Positions 1-7,013 of a stretch of DNA of 14,261 bases are shown here, one piece after another (the stretch's first letter is position 1; every line of letters begins with the position of its first letter). The stretch spans positions 1 to 14,261 of the forward strand of contig JAVBKF010000234.1 of the NCBI GenBank assembly GCA_031554215.1, written 5' to 3'. A model generated the notes under the pieces. It was not told where the DNA came from, made no database searches, and saw only the letters and a list, made by a program, of their open reading frames with translations. Made by a program: the position numbers and the translations under genes. Source of the DNA: JAVBKE01 sp031554215. Its GTDB lineage: Bacteria; Bacillota; Bacilli; JARBTR01.

Positions 1-840
1 CCCGCTGTACATCGCGCTCAGTTCAAGGGCAAATAACATGCCAATCGCAACAGCTTCACCGTGGCTGATGGTATGAGTCGTTTCAATAGCATGACCAAGC
101 GTATGACCAAAATTAAGCATCGCTCTTTGCCCATTCTCGCGTTCATCCGCCGAAACAATCGCTGCTTTAATAGCAACGCCTCGCTCAATACACAGCTGTG
201 CATGCGTACGAATTAAATGAGCGCCCGTGATCTCGTCAGTCAGAAAGGAAAATAATTGTTGATCGGCAATCATCGCTTCTTTGATTACCTCGGCAAACCC
301 AGAACGCCATTCACGTTCTGGTAGCGTATCCATAAAAGGTAGATGATAGAAGACAGCCTCTGGTTGATAGAAAGCACCAATCAGATTTTTTCCTCGGTCA
401 TGGTTGATGGCTACTTTTCCACCAACTGCACTATCATGTGCAAGGTATGTCGTTGGCACTTGGATAAACCTGACACCCCGCATCAATGTAGCCGCTACAA
501 AACCCGCTAAATCACCAACGACGCCGCCACCAAGCGCAAGTATAATGTCATTCCTTGTCAGGTGCGCTTCGAGGCATGCTGTGCAACAGCTATAATATGT
601 CTCAATCGACTTTGAAGTTTCCCCGGGGGCAACAATATGCGGTACTGTAGTGAAGCCATGTGCCTCTAACTGATCTACAAAATCAGCCAGATACAACGCA
701 GCAACATGACGATCGGTCAGCACCATTACCTTCTCTGGCTGGCATGTTTCCGCCAAGAATTTGAACAACGGCGTCAGTGCATCCGCACTAATGACAACAG
801 GATATGCTTTCGATGGTGTGGTAATCGCTATCGTCGTCAT
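1..840 (-). CDS. aroB: 3-dehydroquinate synthase AroB (3' end beyond window)
   Basis: AroB converts DAHP to 3-dehydroquinate, the second step of the cytoplasmic shikimate pathway, using NAD+ and a divalent metal. The 280 codons present run without a stop to the window edge; family members are about 360 residues, so roughly the last 80 are missing. Visible motifs are the nucleotide-binding LALGGGVVGDLAGF at residues 101-114, VPTTYLAHDSAVGGK at 128-142, and the likely metal ligands E184 (GFAEVIK), H246 or H250 (NFGHTLGH) and H260 (SHGEAVAIGM). The ATG at 838-840 overlaps the aroC stop by one base (TAATG), so translation is probably coupled to aroC. aroC-aroB is the same order as at the head of the B. 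subtilis aro-trp supraoperon. Identification is secure. Confidence 0.97.
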   Translation of the reverse strand, partial: MTTIAITTPSKAYPVVISADALTPLFKFLAETCQPEKVMVLTDRHVAALYLADFVDQLEAHGFTTVPHIVAPGETSKSIETYYSCCTACLEAHLTRNDIILALGGGVVGDLAGFVAATLMRGVRFIQVPTTYLAHDSAVGGKVAINHDRGKNLIGAFYQPEAVFYHLPFMDTLPEREWRSGFAEVIKEAMIADQQLFSFLTDEITGAHLIRTHAQLCIERGVAIKAAIVSADERENGQRAMLNFGHTLGHAIETTHTISHGEAVAIGMLFALELSAMYSG

Positions 841-2012
841 TAAAACGTCCTCGCCTTCTGACGGCTACTAGAAACGGATGCCTGTAATGAATCCATCGAA
901 TCGGCATAATATTGCTCGCAGATACAGTTCGCCAGTTCCCAAGCGACAATATTCTCAGCGATAACAGCAGCAGCAGGGACAGCACAAGTATCTGAGCGCT
1001 CTATTGCACCAAAGCTCGTCTCCTTTGTGTCAATATCGACTGATTGGAGTGGTGTATATAGAGTAGAAATTGGTTTCATAACGGCACGCAATGTGATTGG
1101 CATCCCTGTTGACATGCCCCCTTCAATCCCGCCCAAACGATTTGTTTTCCTCTGGTAGCCAGTAGTTTCATCCCAGATGATTTCATCCTGCACCTTGCTG
1201 CCAGGTAAATGAGCCATCTCAAACCCGATACCAAACTCAACGCCTTTGATTGCCTGCATACTAATGAGCGCACTAGCGAGTTTCGCATCCAGTTTACGAT
1301 CATAGTGAACATGACTGCCTACACCGATTGGCATACCGGTTACAATAATGTCAAAAGTGCCACCAAGTGTATCACCAGCTTTTTTTGCCGCATCAATGCT
1401 TGCAATCATTTCCGTACTGACCCTAGCATCAATACAGGAGACTTGCGAGGCATCCCTCAGACGTTCCAATTGTGCTAGATCGAGTAGAGATGCTGCCTGC
1501 CTATCTATTTTCACACCCCCGATTTCTGTTACATGTGAATAAATCCGAATACCGAGGTCGGAAAGTAACTTCCTTGCAATCGCACCGGCTGCAACACGCA
1601 TGGTTGTCTCACGCGCTGATGATCGTTCTAATACATTCCTCAAATCACGATGACCGTACTTGATACCGCCAACTAAATCTGCATGTCCTGGTCTCGGCCG
1701 CTTGATAACGCGGCTGCTCACCTCGTCAGCGCCATCAGATTCAATCGCCATTATCGACTGCCAATGCGTCCAGTCTTTGTTCTCCACGGTAAGTGTCACA
1801 GGAGATCCCAGTGTTTGCCCATGCCTCACGCCAGCTGAAATATCCACCTGATCTGTTTCAATTTTCATACGGTTTCCGCGGCCATATCCTTGCTGCCGCC
1901 GTTTTAATTGACGATTGACGAGCTCGCTTGTTACCGCTAGCCCTGCAGGTAGTCCTTCAATCATTGCCGTCAACCTTGGCCCATGTGATTCACCAGCCGT
2001 CATTAAGCGCAT
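840..2012 (-). CDS. aroC: chorismate synthase AroC
   Basis: Chorismate synthase makes chorismate from EPSP with reduced FMN, the last step of the shikimate pathway. The 390-residue protein is full length. The first family signature includes GESHG with conserved H10 (residues 7-11). RPRPGHADLVGGIKYGHRDL at 105-124 and NVLERSSARETTMRVAAGA at 126-144 are core FMN/substrate segments, and the third signature is ERSDTCAVPAAAV at 338-350. B. subtilis calls this gene aroF. The start is the ATG at 2010-2012, with a modest AGAAGTGA ribosome-binding site. A small inverted repeat (CTGAC-TCAT-GTCAG, 2038-2051) lies in the leader. The ndk terminator lies upstream, so aroC probably begins its own transcript. 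B. subtilis has cheR between ndk and aroC; it is absent here. Confidence 0.98.
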   Translation of the reverse strand: MRLMTAGESHGPRLTAMIEGLPAGLAVTSELVNRQLKRRQQGYGRGNRMKIETDQVDISAGVRHGQTLGSPVTLTVENKDWTHWQSIMAIESDGADEVSSRVIKRPRPGHADLVGGIKYGHRDLRNVLERSSARETTMRVAAGAIARKLLSDLGIRIYSHVTEIGGVKIDRQAASLLDLAQLERLRDASQVSCIDARVSTEMIASIDAAKKAGDTLGGTFDIIVTGMPIGVGSHVHYDRKLDAKLASALISMQAIKGVEFGIGFEMAHLPGSKVQDEIIWDETTGYQRKTNRLGGIEGGMSTGMPITLRAVMKPISTLYTPLQSVDIDTKETSFGAIERSDTCAVPAAAVIAENIVAWELANCICEQYYADSMDSLQASVSSSRQKARTF

Positions 2013-2077
2013 CTATAGTCACTTCTTTCTACAATAACTGACTCATGTCAGCCGTGTTATTTATCTTCAACGAATCC

Positions 2078-2107
2078 ATTATCTCATGAATTGCCTCGAC
2101 ATGGCAG
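2078..2107 (-). promoter_or_regulatory. candidate aroC promoter
   Basis: Minus-strand GATAAT (-10, 2078-2083) lies 18 nt from CTGCCA (-35, 2102-2107; 4 of 6 to TTGACA). It lies between the ndk terminator and aroC, where a promoter is needed, but the match is weak. Confidence 0.25.
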
Positions 2108-2147
2108 GTACTTTTCTCGGAAAATACCACGCATTCGTTTACCATCC

Positions 2148-2174
2148 AAAAAAGACTCCCGTCATCCGGAAGCC
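2148..2174 (-). terminator. intrinsic terminator after ndk
   Basis: Minus-strand RNA forms an 8-bp stem, GGCTTCCG/CGGGAGTC with two G-U pairs, around a GATGA loop, followed directly by six U. It starts about 20 nt beyond the ndk stop and separates ndk from aroC. Confidence 0.72.
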
Positions 2175-2194
2175 AGCCTTGAAAATCTTTTCTA

Positions 2195-2641
2195 TTAGTA
2201 GGTCCATGCACTGATATGTTTATCGTAACAAAGCAGTTCTTCCGTTTTGAAGAAGATACCTAGCTCTCTTTCAGCACTCTCTACTGAATCAGAGCCATGA
2301 ATGATATTTTTCCCCATAAAAACAGCAAAATCACCTCGGATGGTACCAGGTGCTGCTTCTGTTGGCTTCGTTGCCCCCATCATTGTGCGTGAAATCTGAA
2401 CGACATTTTCACCCTCCCAGGCCATTGCAAAAACGGGACCTGACGTGATAAATTTGACCAATCCATCAAAGAATGGTTTACCAACATGCTCGCCATAATG
2501 CTTTTCTGCCATCTCAGGCGAGATCAGCATCAACTTAGCACCAATTAAATTGAACCCCTTTTGTTCAAACCGCGCGATAATCTGACCAATCAGATTCCGC
2601 TGCACGCCATCGGGTTTTACCATTAAGAATGTCTTTTCCAT
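2195..2641 (-). CDS. ndk: nucleoside diphosphate kinase
   Basis: Ndk moves the gamma phosphate of ATP to nucleoside diphosphates through a phosphohistidine, balancing NTP and dNTP pools. The protein is 148 residues, the usual length. It begins EKTFLMVKPDGVQR and carries NIIHGSDSVESAERE, in which H115 is the phospho-accepting histidine; TSGPVFAMAWEG (66-77) and GTIRGDF (99-105) are family landmarks. The ATG at 2639-2641 was chosen because the family starts here and an AGGTG ribosome-binding site lies about 9 nt upstream; the open frame extends 17 codons further, but those overlap the promoter. It appears monocistronic, with its own promoter and terminator. It sits between the menaquinone genes and aroC as in B. 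subtilis. Confidence 0.97.
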   Translation of the reverse strand: MEKTFLMVKPDGVQRNLIGQIIARFEQKGFNLIGAKLMLISPEMAEKHYGEHVGKPFFDGLVKFITSGPVFAMAWEGENVVQISRTMMGATKPTEAAPGTIRGDFAVFMGKNIIHGSDSVESAERELGIFFKTEELLCYDKHISAWTY

Positions 2642-2682
2642 CAGCCTACACCTCATGATTTCTACAATTTTAAACCATGTGA

Positions 2683-2711
2683 ATCGTATCAAAAATAGAT
2701 AGAGAAATCAA
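2683..2711 (-). promoter_or_regulatory. candidate sigma-A promoter of ndk
   Basis: Minus-strand TTGATT (2706-2711), a 17-nt spacer, then TACGAT (2683-2688) preceded by an extended -10 TGA. The optimal spacer and TGn compensate for two 4-of-6 hexamers. It would give a short leader of about 35 nt. Confidence 0.5.
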
Positions 2712-2803
2712 GAAACACTACTTCTTATTATGGATTGTTCAAACCCACGTCTTGTTATAAGGTATCTTTATTCATTTTAATAAGTGCTATGATGCACGAG
2801 GAC

Positions 2804-3766
2804 TTAATTTGTTCGTCTACCAATATACTTCGCTACATCGTATAAATTCTTCTTATGCTTGCTGTCTGGAAAATCATCTAAAATGGCAAATGCTTTATTT
2901 AAATAGCGTTGACTGACTCTATAGGATTCCTTGATTGCACCACTCCTCCGTATCGCATCCAAAATAGGCACGAGATCCTCCTGCGCCATCTGAGCGTGCA
3001 CTGTAATAATTTGCGCACGAAGGGTTTGATCCTTCATCGCAATCAATGTCGGCAAGGTAATATTGCCTTGCAAAAGGTCGCCACCTGCCGGTTTCCCAAG
3101 TTCCTTCTCTGTGCCAGTAAAATCTAAAATATCGTCGATGATCTGGTAAGACATGCCGACATAGTAACCGAACTTATACAGTTTCCGATGCGTCTCCCCC
3201 GAAACCCCTGCTGCAACAGCACCTAGTTGACCACTAATCGCAATCAGTAAAGCAGTTTTCCGTTTAATTCGCCTTAAATATGTATGTAAGTCTTGATCAA
3301 AATCATACTTATCATGAATTTGATCAAGTTCACCTTTGCAGACTTCAACAATGGCATCCGCTACAATCTGATGGGCAACTGGGTCTTCAATCTTGGCAAT
3401 TAGCTGCATAGCATGAGCAAAGATAAAATCGCCAGTGTATGTTGCCACGTCATTTCCCCATTTTGCTCCAATCGTCGGTTTCCCTCTCCTAAGAGATGCT
3501 TGATCAATGACATCATCATGAGCAAGAGAAGCTGAATGAATGAGTTCTAAAGCTGCTGCTGGGTATTTCACCCGGTTCATATCGTATTCGCCAAACTTAG
3601 CACAAAGCAACACAAAGATAGGTCTTATTCTTTTCCCACCAGACTGCATTAAATGCTGTGTCGTCTGTCTGAGAAGAACCGACTCTGTCTCCCCTAAATG
3701 TGCGATTTCTTTCTCGATAACTTGAAGATCTTTTCTGAATGCTGAAAAGAAAAAAGGTAGCTTCAT
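2804..3766 (-). CDS. hepT: heptaprenyl diphosphate synthase component II (HepT)
   Basis: HepT is the catalytic trans-prenyltransferase subunit that elongates farnesyl diphosphate with IPP to the heptaprenyl chain of menaquinone-7, working with the small subunit HepS. The 320-residue protein shows GGKRIRP (43-49), the first aspartate-rich motif DDVID (84-88) followed by RRGKPT, and the second DDILD (211-215) followed by GKPAGGDLLQGNITLP. The ATG at 3764-3766 has an AGGTGA site 6 nt upstream. It lies 12 nt after menG, completing hepS-menG-hepT. A weak bulged hairpin (2782-2805) overlapping the stop codon might act as terminator, but it lacks a good U-run. Chain length (C35) is inferred from the paired hepS and the Bacillales context, not read from the active site. 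Confidence 0.96.
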   Translation of the reverse strand: MKLPFFFSAFRKDLQVIEKEIAHLGETESVLLRQTTQHLMQSGGKRIRPIFVLLCAKFGEYDMNRVKYPAAALELIHSASLAHDDVIDQASLRRGKPTIGAKWGNDVATYTGDFIFAHAMQLIAKIEDPVAHQIVADAIVEVCKGELDQIHDKYDFDQDLHTYLRRIKRKTALLIAISGQLGAVAAGVSGETHRKLYKFGYYVGMSYQIIDDILDFTGTEKELGKPAGGDLLQGNITLPTLIAMKDQTLRAQIITVHAQMAQEDLVPILDAIRRSGAIKESYRVSQRYLNKAFAILDDFPDSKHKKNLYDVAKYIGRRTN

Positions 3767-3778
3767 TTACTCACCTAG

Positions 3779-4495
3779 CTAATTTTGTTTGTGCTTTTTT
3801 CCGTAATGCGAGGCAGCTACGCCTAAATGATGAGACTGGTAATCAACTTCTGAAAAGCCTGCTTGCTCAAACATTTGCTTGAGTTCCTTCATACCAGGGA
3901 ATGACTTTGCAGATTCTTGTAACCAAGAATATTCTTGATAACTTTTTGCAAAAATCTTTCCAAAAGTAGGCATAATAAAACGAAAGTAAATGGAAAACAA
4001 TTGCTTATAGCCAAAAGTTGTTGGTTGCGATGTCTCCAAACATGCAGCCATGCCACCAGGCTTTAAAACACGATGCATCTCTTTCAGTACTGTTAAGTAA
4101 TCTGGCACGTTCCGTAGACCAAAACCAATTGTAACATAATCGAAACTGTTATCTTCAAATGGTAGCGCCATGGCATTTCCCCGAATAAGTGTTGTGTTGT
4201 TTAGTTGTTCTTTTGCTACTTTTTCTTTCCCAACGTTGAGCATATTCTGACTAAAGTCTATACCCGTTACTTTCCCTGTCTGACCAGTCACCTTCGCTAG
4301 CGCAATCGTCCAGTCAGCTGTCCCGCAACAAATGTCCAGTGCTGAATCGCCAGTATTGACGTTCATTTTGGCCATCGTTCGTTTACGCCATTTAATATGT
4401 TGCTTGAAACTAATGATTGAGTTCATTTTATCATAGTCTTCTGAAATAGATTCAAACACTAGATGAACGCGTTCTTCCTTTGTTTGTTCTGTCAA
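3779..4495 (-). CDS. menG: demethylmenaquinone methyltransferase MenG (UbiE family)
   Basis: MenG performs the last step of menaquinone synthesis, SAM-dependent C-methylation of demethylmenaquinone. The 238-residue protein carries the UbiE family signature around Y21-D-x-M24-N25 and W36-R37, SAM motif I ALDICCGTADW (52-62), the acidic ribose-binding region TGIDFS (77-82), FGLRNVPDY (125-133) and RVLKPGG (142-148). The start is TTG (4493-4495): it overlaps the hepS stop in a TTGA arrangement, has GAGGGG about 10 nt upstream, and matches the homologue start. The overlap implies translational coupling with hepS. No unusual residues were seen. Confidence 0.96.
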   Translation of the reverse strand: MTEQTKEERVHLVFESISEDYDKMNSIISFKQHIKWRKRTMAKMNVNTGDSALDICCGTADWTIALAKVTGQTGKVTGIDFSQNMLNVGKEKVAKEQLNNTTLIRGNAMALPFEDNSFDYVTIGFGLRNVPDYLTVLKEMHRVLKPGGMAACLETSQPTTFGYKQLFSIYFRFIMPTFGKIFAKSYQEYSWLQESAKSFPGMKELKQMFEQAGFSEVDYQSHHLGVAASHYGKKHKQN

Positions 4496-5067
4496 AGCAA
4501 GCGCCCCTCTTCCACTAAATCTTTTTCTTTGATTTGTTGACGATAATGTTTGATAACTGTCTGTAACAGAGCTGTATTATCGTACATCTCGCATACTTTG
4601 ACCAAAAGAATTGTTTTAATACCCAGCTCGGTTTCTTCTCTCTCGGCCACGACTAATGTCTCATTTTTCTGGTACACTTTTAGTTCGTTGATGACTTTAA
4701 TGCCTTCGGCCAGTTGATAGATCATTTGATCATTTGAAATTCTTGCTAGCATCTGATAATACAAACCACTATAGTAATCACCAGCGAGAATCTGGAGCTG
4801 CCTCTGGACAATATCTTGTTCTTTTTCTATCACACCCGATTGAGCAATCGAATCATGCGTGTCTAATGCAATTTGGATAATCATAATTGCTGTGGTGTAC
4901 TGAATCGTTTCTTCCCTAGAAACGTTTGCTTCGGTAAAAACACGCACAAAAAACGCCAATTTGTCTCGATCCATTGTAGTCTTTGGCGCATAGTCCTTCA
5001 AAAATGGATGATGAATCTTGGCATGTATATTGTCCTCAATCATTTTCACTAATTCTGCGTTTTTCAT
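4492..5067 (-). CDS. hepS: heptaprenyl diphosphate synthase component I (HepS)
   Basis: HepS is the non-catalytic small subunit that joins HepT in the heptaprenyl diphosphate synthase. It has no metal-binding DDxxD; recognition rests on the block IALDTHDS followed by LAGDYYSGLYYQMLARI and on its place before menG-hepT. From the ATG at 5065-5067 the protein has 191 residues, about 60 fewer than my memory of the B. subtilis protein, with the shortfall at the C-terminus; staphylococcal proteins are similarly short. A GTG one codon earlier (5068-5070) is an equally good start, as AGGAG lies 10 nt before it and 13 nt before the ATG. The in-frame ATG at 5091 is unlikely because it falls about 6 nt after the predicted transcription start. 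Confidence 0.9.
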   Translation of the reverse strand: MKNAELVKMIEDNIHAKIHHPFLKDYAPKTTMDRDKLAFFVRVFTEANVSREETIQYTTAIMIIQIALDTHDSIAQSGVIEKEQDIVQRQLQILAGDYYSGLYYQMLARISNDQMIYQLAEGIKVINELKVYQKNETLVVAEREETELGIKTILLVKVCEMYDNTALLQTVIKHYRQQIKEKDLVEEGRLL

Positions 5068-5103
5068 CACAAATCCATTTCTCCTGAACATAAACTATGT
5101 ACT

Positions 5104-5112
5104 ATTATAACA
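5104..5112 (-). promoter_or_regulatory. extended -10 promoter of the hepS-menG-hepT operon
   Basis: Minus-strand TGTTATAAT is a perfect TATAAT hexamer (5104-5109) with an extended -10 TGn. No good -35 hexamer is present. An inverted repeat GAAATC...GATTTC (5122-5147) covers the -35 zone. The start site would be near 5097, 30 nt before the chosen hepS codon. Confidence 0.6.
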
Positions 5113-5225
5113 GAGATAACCGAAATCCGCTTTAGAAAACCGATTTCATCTCAAGGTTATTATCTATTATTTCCGAATCGTTCATACCATTATGGTCAAT
5201 TCATCACAGGTAAAATCACTTGATG

Positions 5226-5792
5226 CTACTGTTTAATTAGACTCATGACTTCTTGGCGCGACACTGCATTCTTCTTAAAAATGCCACGCACTGCCGATGT
5301 AACTGTGAGTGCGCCAGGTTTCTTAATACCACGCATTGCCATACACATATGCTCTGCTTCAATGACAACCATGACACCCATTGGGCTTAGTTCTTCCATC
5401 ATCACATTAGCAACAGTCGACGTAATTCGTTCTTGCAATTGTGGCCGCCTTGAAACAGTTTCAATTGTTCTTGCCAATTTGCTGATCCCAGCAATCTTTC
5501 CATTAGCCGGAATGTAAGCAATATGTGCTTTTCCGAAAAAAGGGACAAGATGATGTTCACAAATGGAGTAAAAAGGAATATCTTTCACCATGACCAACTC
5601 TTCATGTTCCTCGGTAAAATGCGTTTGAAAATAAATACGTGGGTCTTCATTTAAACCCTGAAATATTTCTTGATACATTCTTGCTACCCGTTTAGGCGTA
5701 TCTACCAAGCCTTCACGTACTGGATTTTCACCGATCGCTTCAAGAATCATTTGTACTGCGGTTTCTATTTTTTCTATGTCCATTTCTCTCAT
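5226..5792 (-). CDS. folE: GTP cyclohydrolase I FolE (MtrA)
   Basis: FolE converts GTP to 7,8-dihydroneopterin triphosphate, the entry to tetrahydrofolate, in the cytoplasm. The 188-residue protein is the usual size. It has DTPKRVARMY (31-40), FYSICEHHLVPFFGKAHIAY with zinc ligands C78 and H81, GISKLAR (102-108), RRPQLQER (115-122) and the third zinc ligand C150 in EAEHMCMAMRGI. The ATG at 5790-5792 is preferred over the ATG three codons later because AAAGGGTG lies about 8 nt before it. In B. subtilis this gene (mtrA) is followed by mtrB, encoding the trp attenuation protein TRAP; here only 134 non-coding bases separate it from hepS and no mtrB is seen. Confidence 0.97.
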   Translation of the reverse strand: MREMDIEKIETAVQMILEAIGENPVREGLVDTPKRVARMYQEIFQGLNEDPRIYFQTHFTEEHEELVMVKDIPFYSICEHHLVPFFGKAHIAYIPANGKIAGISKLARTIETVSRRPQLQERITSTVANVMMEELSPMGVMVVIEAEHMCMAMRGIKKPGALTVTSAVRGIFKKNAVSRQEVMSLIKQ

Positions 5793-5810
5793 ACAAAAAC
5801 ACCCTTTTTC

Positions 5811-5819
5811 ATATTAGCA
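5811..5819 (-). promoter_or_regulatory. candidate extended -10 promoter of folE
   Basis: Minus-strand TGCTAATAT: TAATAT at 5811-5816 preceded by TGn. The -35 zone (AATACA at 18 nt) is poor. It lies about 20 nt before the folE start, so the leader would be short. Confidence 0.4.
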
Positions 5820-5829
5820 CAAAAATTGA

Positions 5830-6160
5830 TAATTGTATTCATTGTCGTTGTGATTGTTTGTCGGGGCTAATTTAACTGGAAGACTAGTTATACACTCTTT
5901 GTTGGTATTCTTGCGTTTTGTATGCGTCTGTTTCTACACTTTATTTTGACGTCATGTGTGGAAAGAAAGTTCGAGCTGTGGATTGTAGCAGACAATCTTG
6001 TCACGCACTCTAATTGCCAGTCTGCTGACCGATATGGGTCTTTCTTATAGTATCTTGGTGTTGCGCGATTCTCCAAATCTTTAATTTAGACAGTGATATC
6101 ATGCCATAATGTCCTGTGACTTGGTTCCTGAAAGGAACTGAGAACTGCTGACATTTACGG
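5830..6160. other. gene-free spacer between folE and the hbs-side repeats
   Basis: No convincing gene, RNA or element is seen. A 62-codon minus-strand open frame (5888-6076) has no good ribosome-binding site and no recognised family. A small hairpin (GTTCC-TGAAA-GGAAC) lies near 6124-6138. The stretch may be decayed sequence left by loss of a gene or element. Confidence 0.5.
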
Positions 6161-6162
6161 CT

Positions 6163-6226
6163 ACTTTGTCACATTCGGGGCTTTTGTAGAGACGCTACGT
6201 TTCTTGGCGCTTGCTCCTGCACCTTG
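6163..6226 (+). repeat. direct repeat copy A (64 bp)
   Basis: Runs from ACTTTGTCACATTCGG to GCTTGCTCCTGCACCTTG and matches copy B at 6283-6344 apart from a two-base length difference and a few substitutions. The copies are spaced about 120 bp, start to start. Confidence 0.85.
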
Positions 6227-6262
6227 TTTTAACGGGCATCCGCAAGCAGAAACTCCGCTCTT

Positions 6263-6308
6263 TCACAAAATGCCTCGGTGTGACTTTGTCACATTCGGCT
6301 TTTTGTGA
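6263..6308. repeat. two-part hairpin overlapping repeat copy B
   Basis: Outer arms TCACAAAATGCC (6263-6274) and GGCTTTTTGTGA (6297-6308) pair with one mismatch. Inside, TGTGAC-TTT-GTCACA (6279-6293) forms a perfect 6-bp stem. Copy A lacks the complementary left arms, so the hairpin is specific to copy B. Confidence 0.6.
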
Positions 6309-6344
6309 GACGCTACGTTTCTAGACGCTTGCTCCTGCACCTTG
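6283..6344 (+). repeat. direct repeat copy B (62 bp)
   Basis: Second copy of the repeat at 6163-6226. Shared blocks are ACTTTGTCACATTCGG, GAGACGCTACGTTTCT and CGCTTGCTCCTGCACCTTG. It ends 8 bp before the hbs terminator region. Confidence 0.85.
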
Positions 6345-6351
6345 GTTACTA

Positions 6352-6388
6352 AACAAAAATACGTAATCCTACTTAGGACTACGTATTT
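6352..6388 (-). terminator. intrinsic terminator of hbs
   Basis: Arms AAATACGTA (6357-6365) and TACGTATTT (6380-6388) with an inner TCCTA/TAGGA stem form a long hairpin 22 nt beyond the hbs stop. Read on the minus strand it is followed by a T-rich tail (TTTTTGTTT). Confidence 0.8.
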
Positions 6389-6409
6389 CTTATAAACGAA
6401 GTTTGAAAA

Positions 6410-6682
6410 TTACTTAACCTCTTCTTTAAGTGCTTTACCTGGTTTAAAAGCAGGTACTTTAGTTGCAGCGATTTGAATTGGTTCTTTTGTCTTAGGATTG
6501 ATTCCTGTGCGAGCTGCACGCTCACGAACTTCAAAAGTTCCGAATCCAATCAGTTGTACTCTGTCACCTTTTTTAAGCGTATCAGAGATGGCAGCTAAAA
6601 CTGCGTCAACAGCAACAGCTGCATCTTTCTTTGTAAATTCTCCAGCTTCGGCAACTGCATTAACTAAGTCTGTCTTGTTCAT
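6410..6682 (-). CDS. hbs: DNA-binding protein HU (HBsu)
   Basis: HU is the small histone-like dimer that bends and compacts the nucleoid; HBsu is essential in B. subtilis. The 90-residue protein is exactly family length. It begins MNKTDLVNAVAEAGEFTKKD and carries the family signature GFGTFEVRERAARTGINPKT (47-66), with the DNA-contacting beta arm that follows, ending in FKPGKALKEEVK. The ATG at 6680-6682 is preceded by a near-perfect AGGAGGTG (6690-6697), consistent with very high expression. It has its own promoter and a strong terminator and sits between folE and spoIVA as in B. subtilis. Confidence 0.98.
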   Translation of the reverse strand: MNKTDLVNAVAEAGEFTKKDAAVAVDAVLAAISDTLKKGDRVQLIGFGTFEVRERAARTGINPKTKEPIQIAATKVPAFKPGKALKEEVK

Positions 6683-6722
6683 GCCCTACACCTCCTCCCG
6701 AGAAAACTATGACAACATTCGT

Positions 6723-6751
6723 TGTATAGGACTCTTATCAGTACTTAACAA
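6723..6751 (-). promoter_or_regulatory. sigma-A promoter of hbs
   Basis: Minus-strand TTGTTA (6746-6751), a 17-nt spacer and TATACA (6723-6728), each 4 of 6. The start would be near 6716, about 35 nt before the ATG. A second perfect TATAAT (6896-6901) about 215 nt upstream could be a distal promoter but has no good -35. Confidence 0.55.
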
Positions 6752-6757
6752 GTTAAG
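6744..6757. promoter_or_regulatory. palindrome over the hbs -35 element
   Basis: CTTAAC-AA-GTTAAG has 6-bp perfect arms and covers the proposed -35 hexamer. This is the usual position of a repressor operator. No protein can be named from the sequence. Confidence 0.35.
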
Positions 6758-6955
6758 CGCAAAATATACATATGTACGTAGAAAGTAAAGAAATTCGCTT
6801 GAATACTCACTGTTTACGCAAGTCCACTATGAAAGACTATCATAAATCAATATCCGCATCAAGTCGTATTCGTTATTTTTTTATAAAAAATTCTGATTAT
6901 ACCCTGAAACCACTCGATAATTACCTTATATTAACTATTGCGCATCGTTATAACG

Positions 6956-6988
6956 AAAAAAACACTCCATGATTTGTCCATGAAGTGC
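6956..6988 (-). terminator. intrinsic terminator of spoIVA
   Basis: Minus-strand CACTTCATG / CATGGAGTG arms (6979-6987 and 6964-6972, one G-U) close a 6-nt loop and are followed by seven U (6956-6962). It lies about 25 nt after the spoIVA stop. Confidence 0.85.
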
Positions 6989-7013
6989 TTTGGAATTGGC
7001 TGATTAGAATGGA

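Noticed and set aside
2029..2211. A 60-codon minus-strand open frame between ndk and aroC, where cheR lies in B. subtilis
   Set aside because: It starts inside the ndk 3' end, has no ribosome-binding site, spans the ndk terminator, and shows no resemblance to CheR or another family.
5888..6076. A 62-codon minus-strand open frame in the folE-hbs gap
   Set aside because: No Shine-Dalgarno, no recognised domain, and a composition not clearly coding. It could be a gene remnant but cannot be supported.
6163..6344. The direct repeats as a CRISPR array
   Set aside because: Only two copies, units over 60 bp, and the spacer-like interval has no regular continuation or cas gene.
6772..6972. A 66-codon plus-strand open frame between hbs and spoIVA
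   Set aside because: It overlaps the spoIVA terminator and candidate hbs upstream promoter, lacks a ribosome-binding site and has no recognised similarity.
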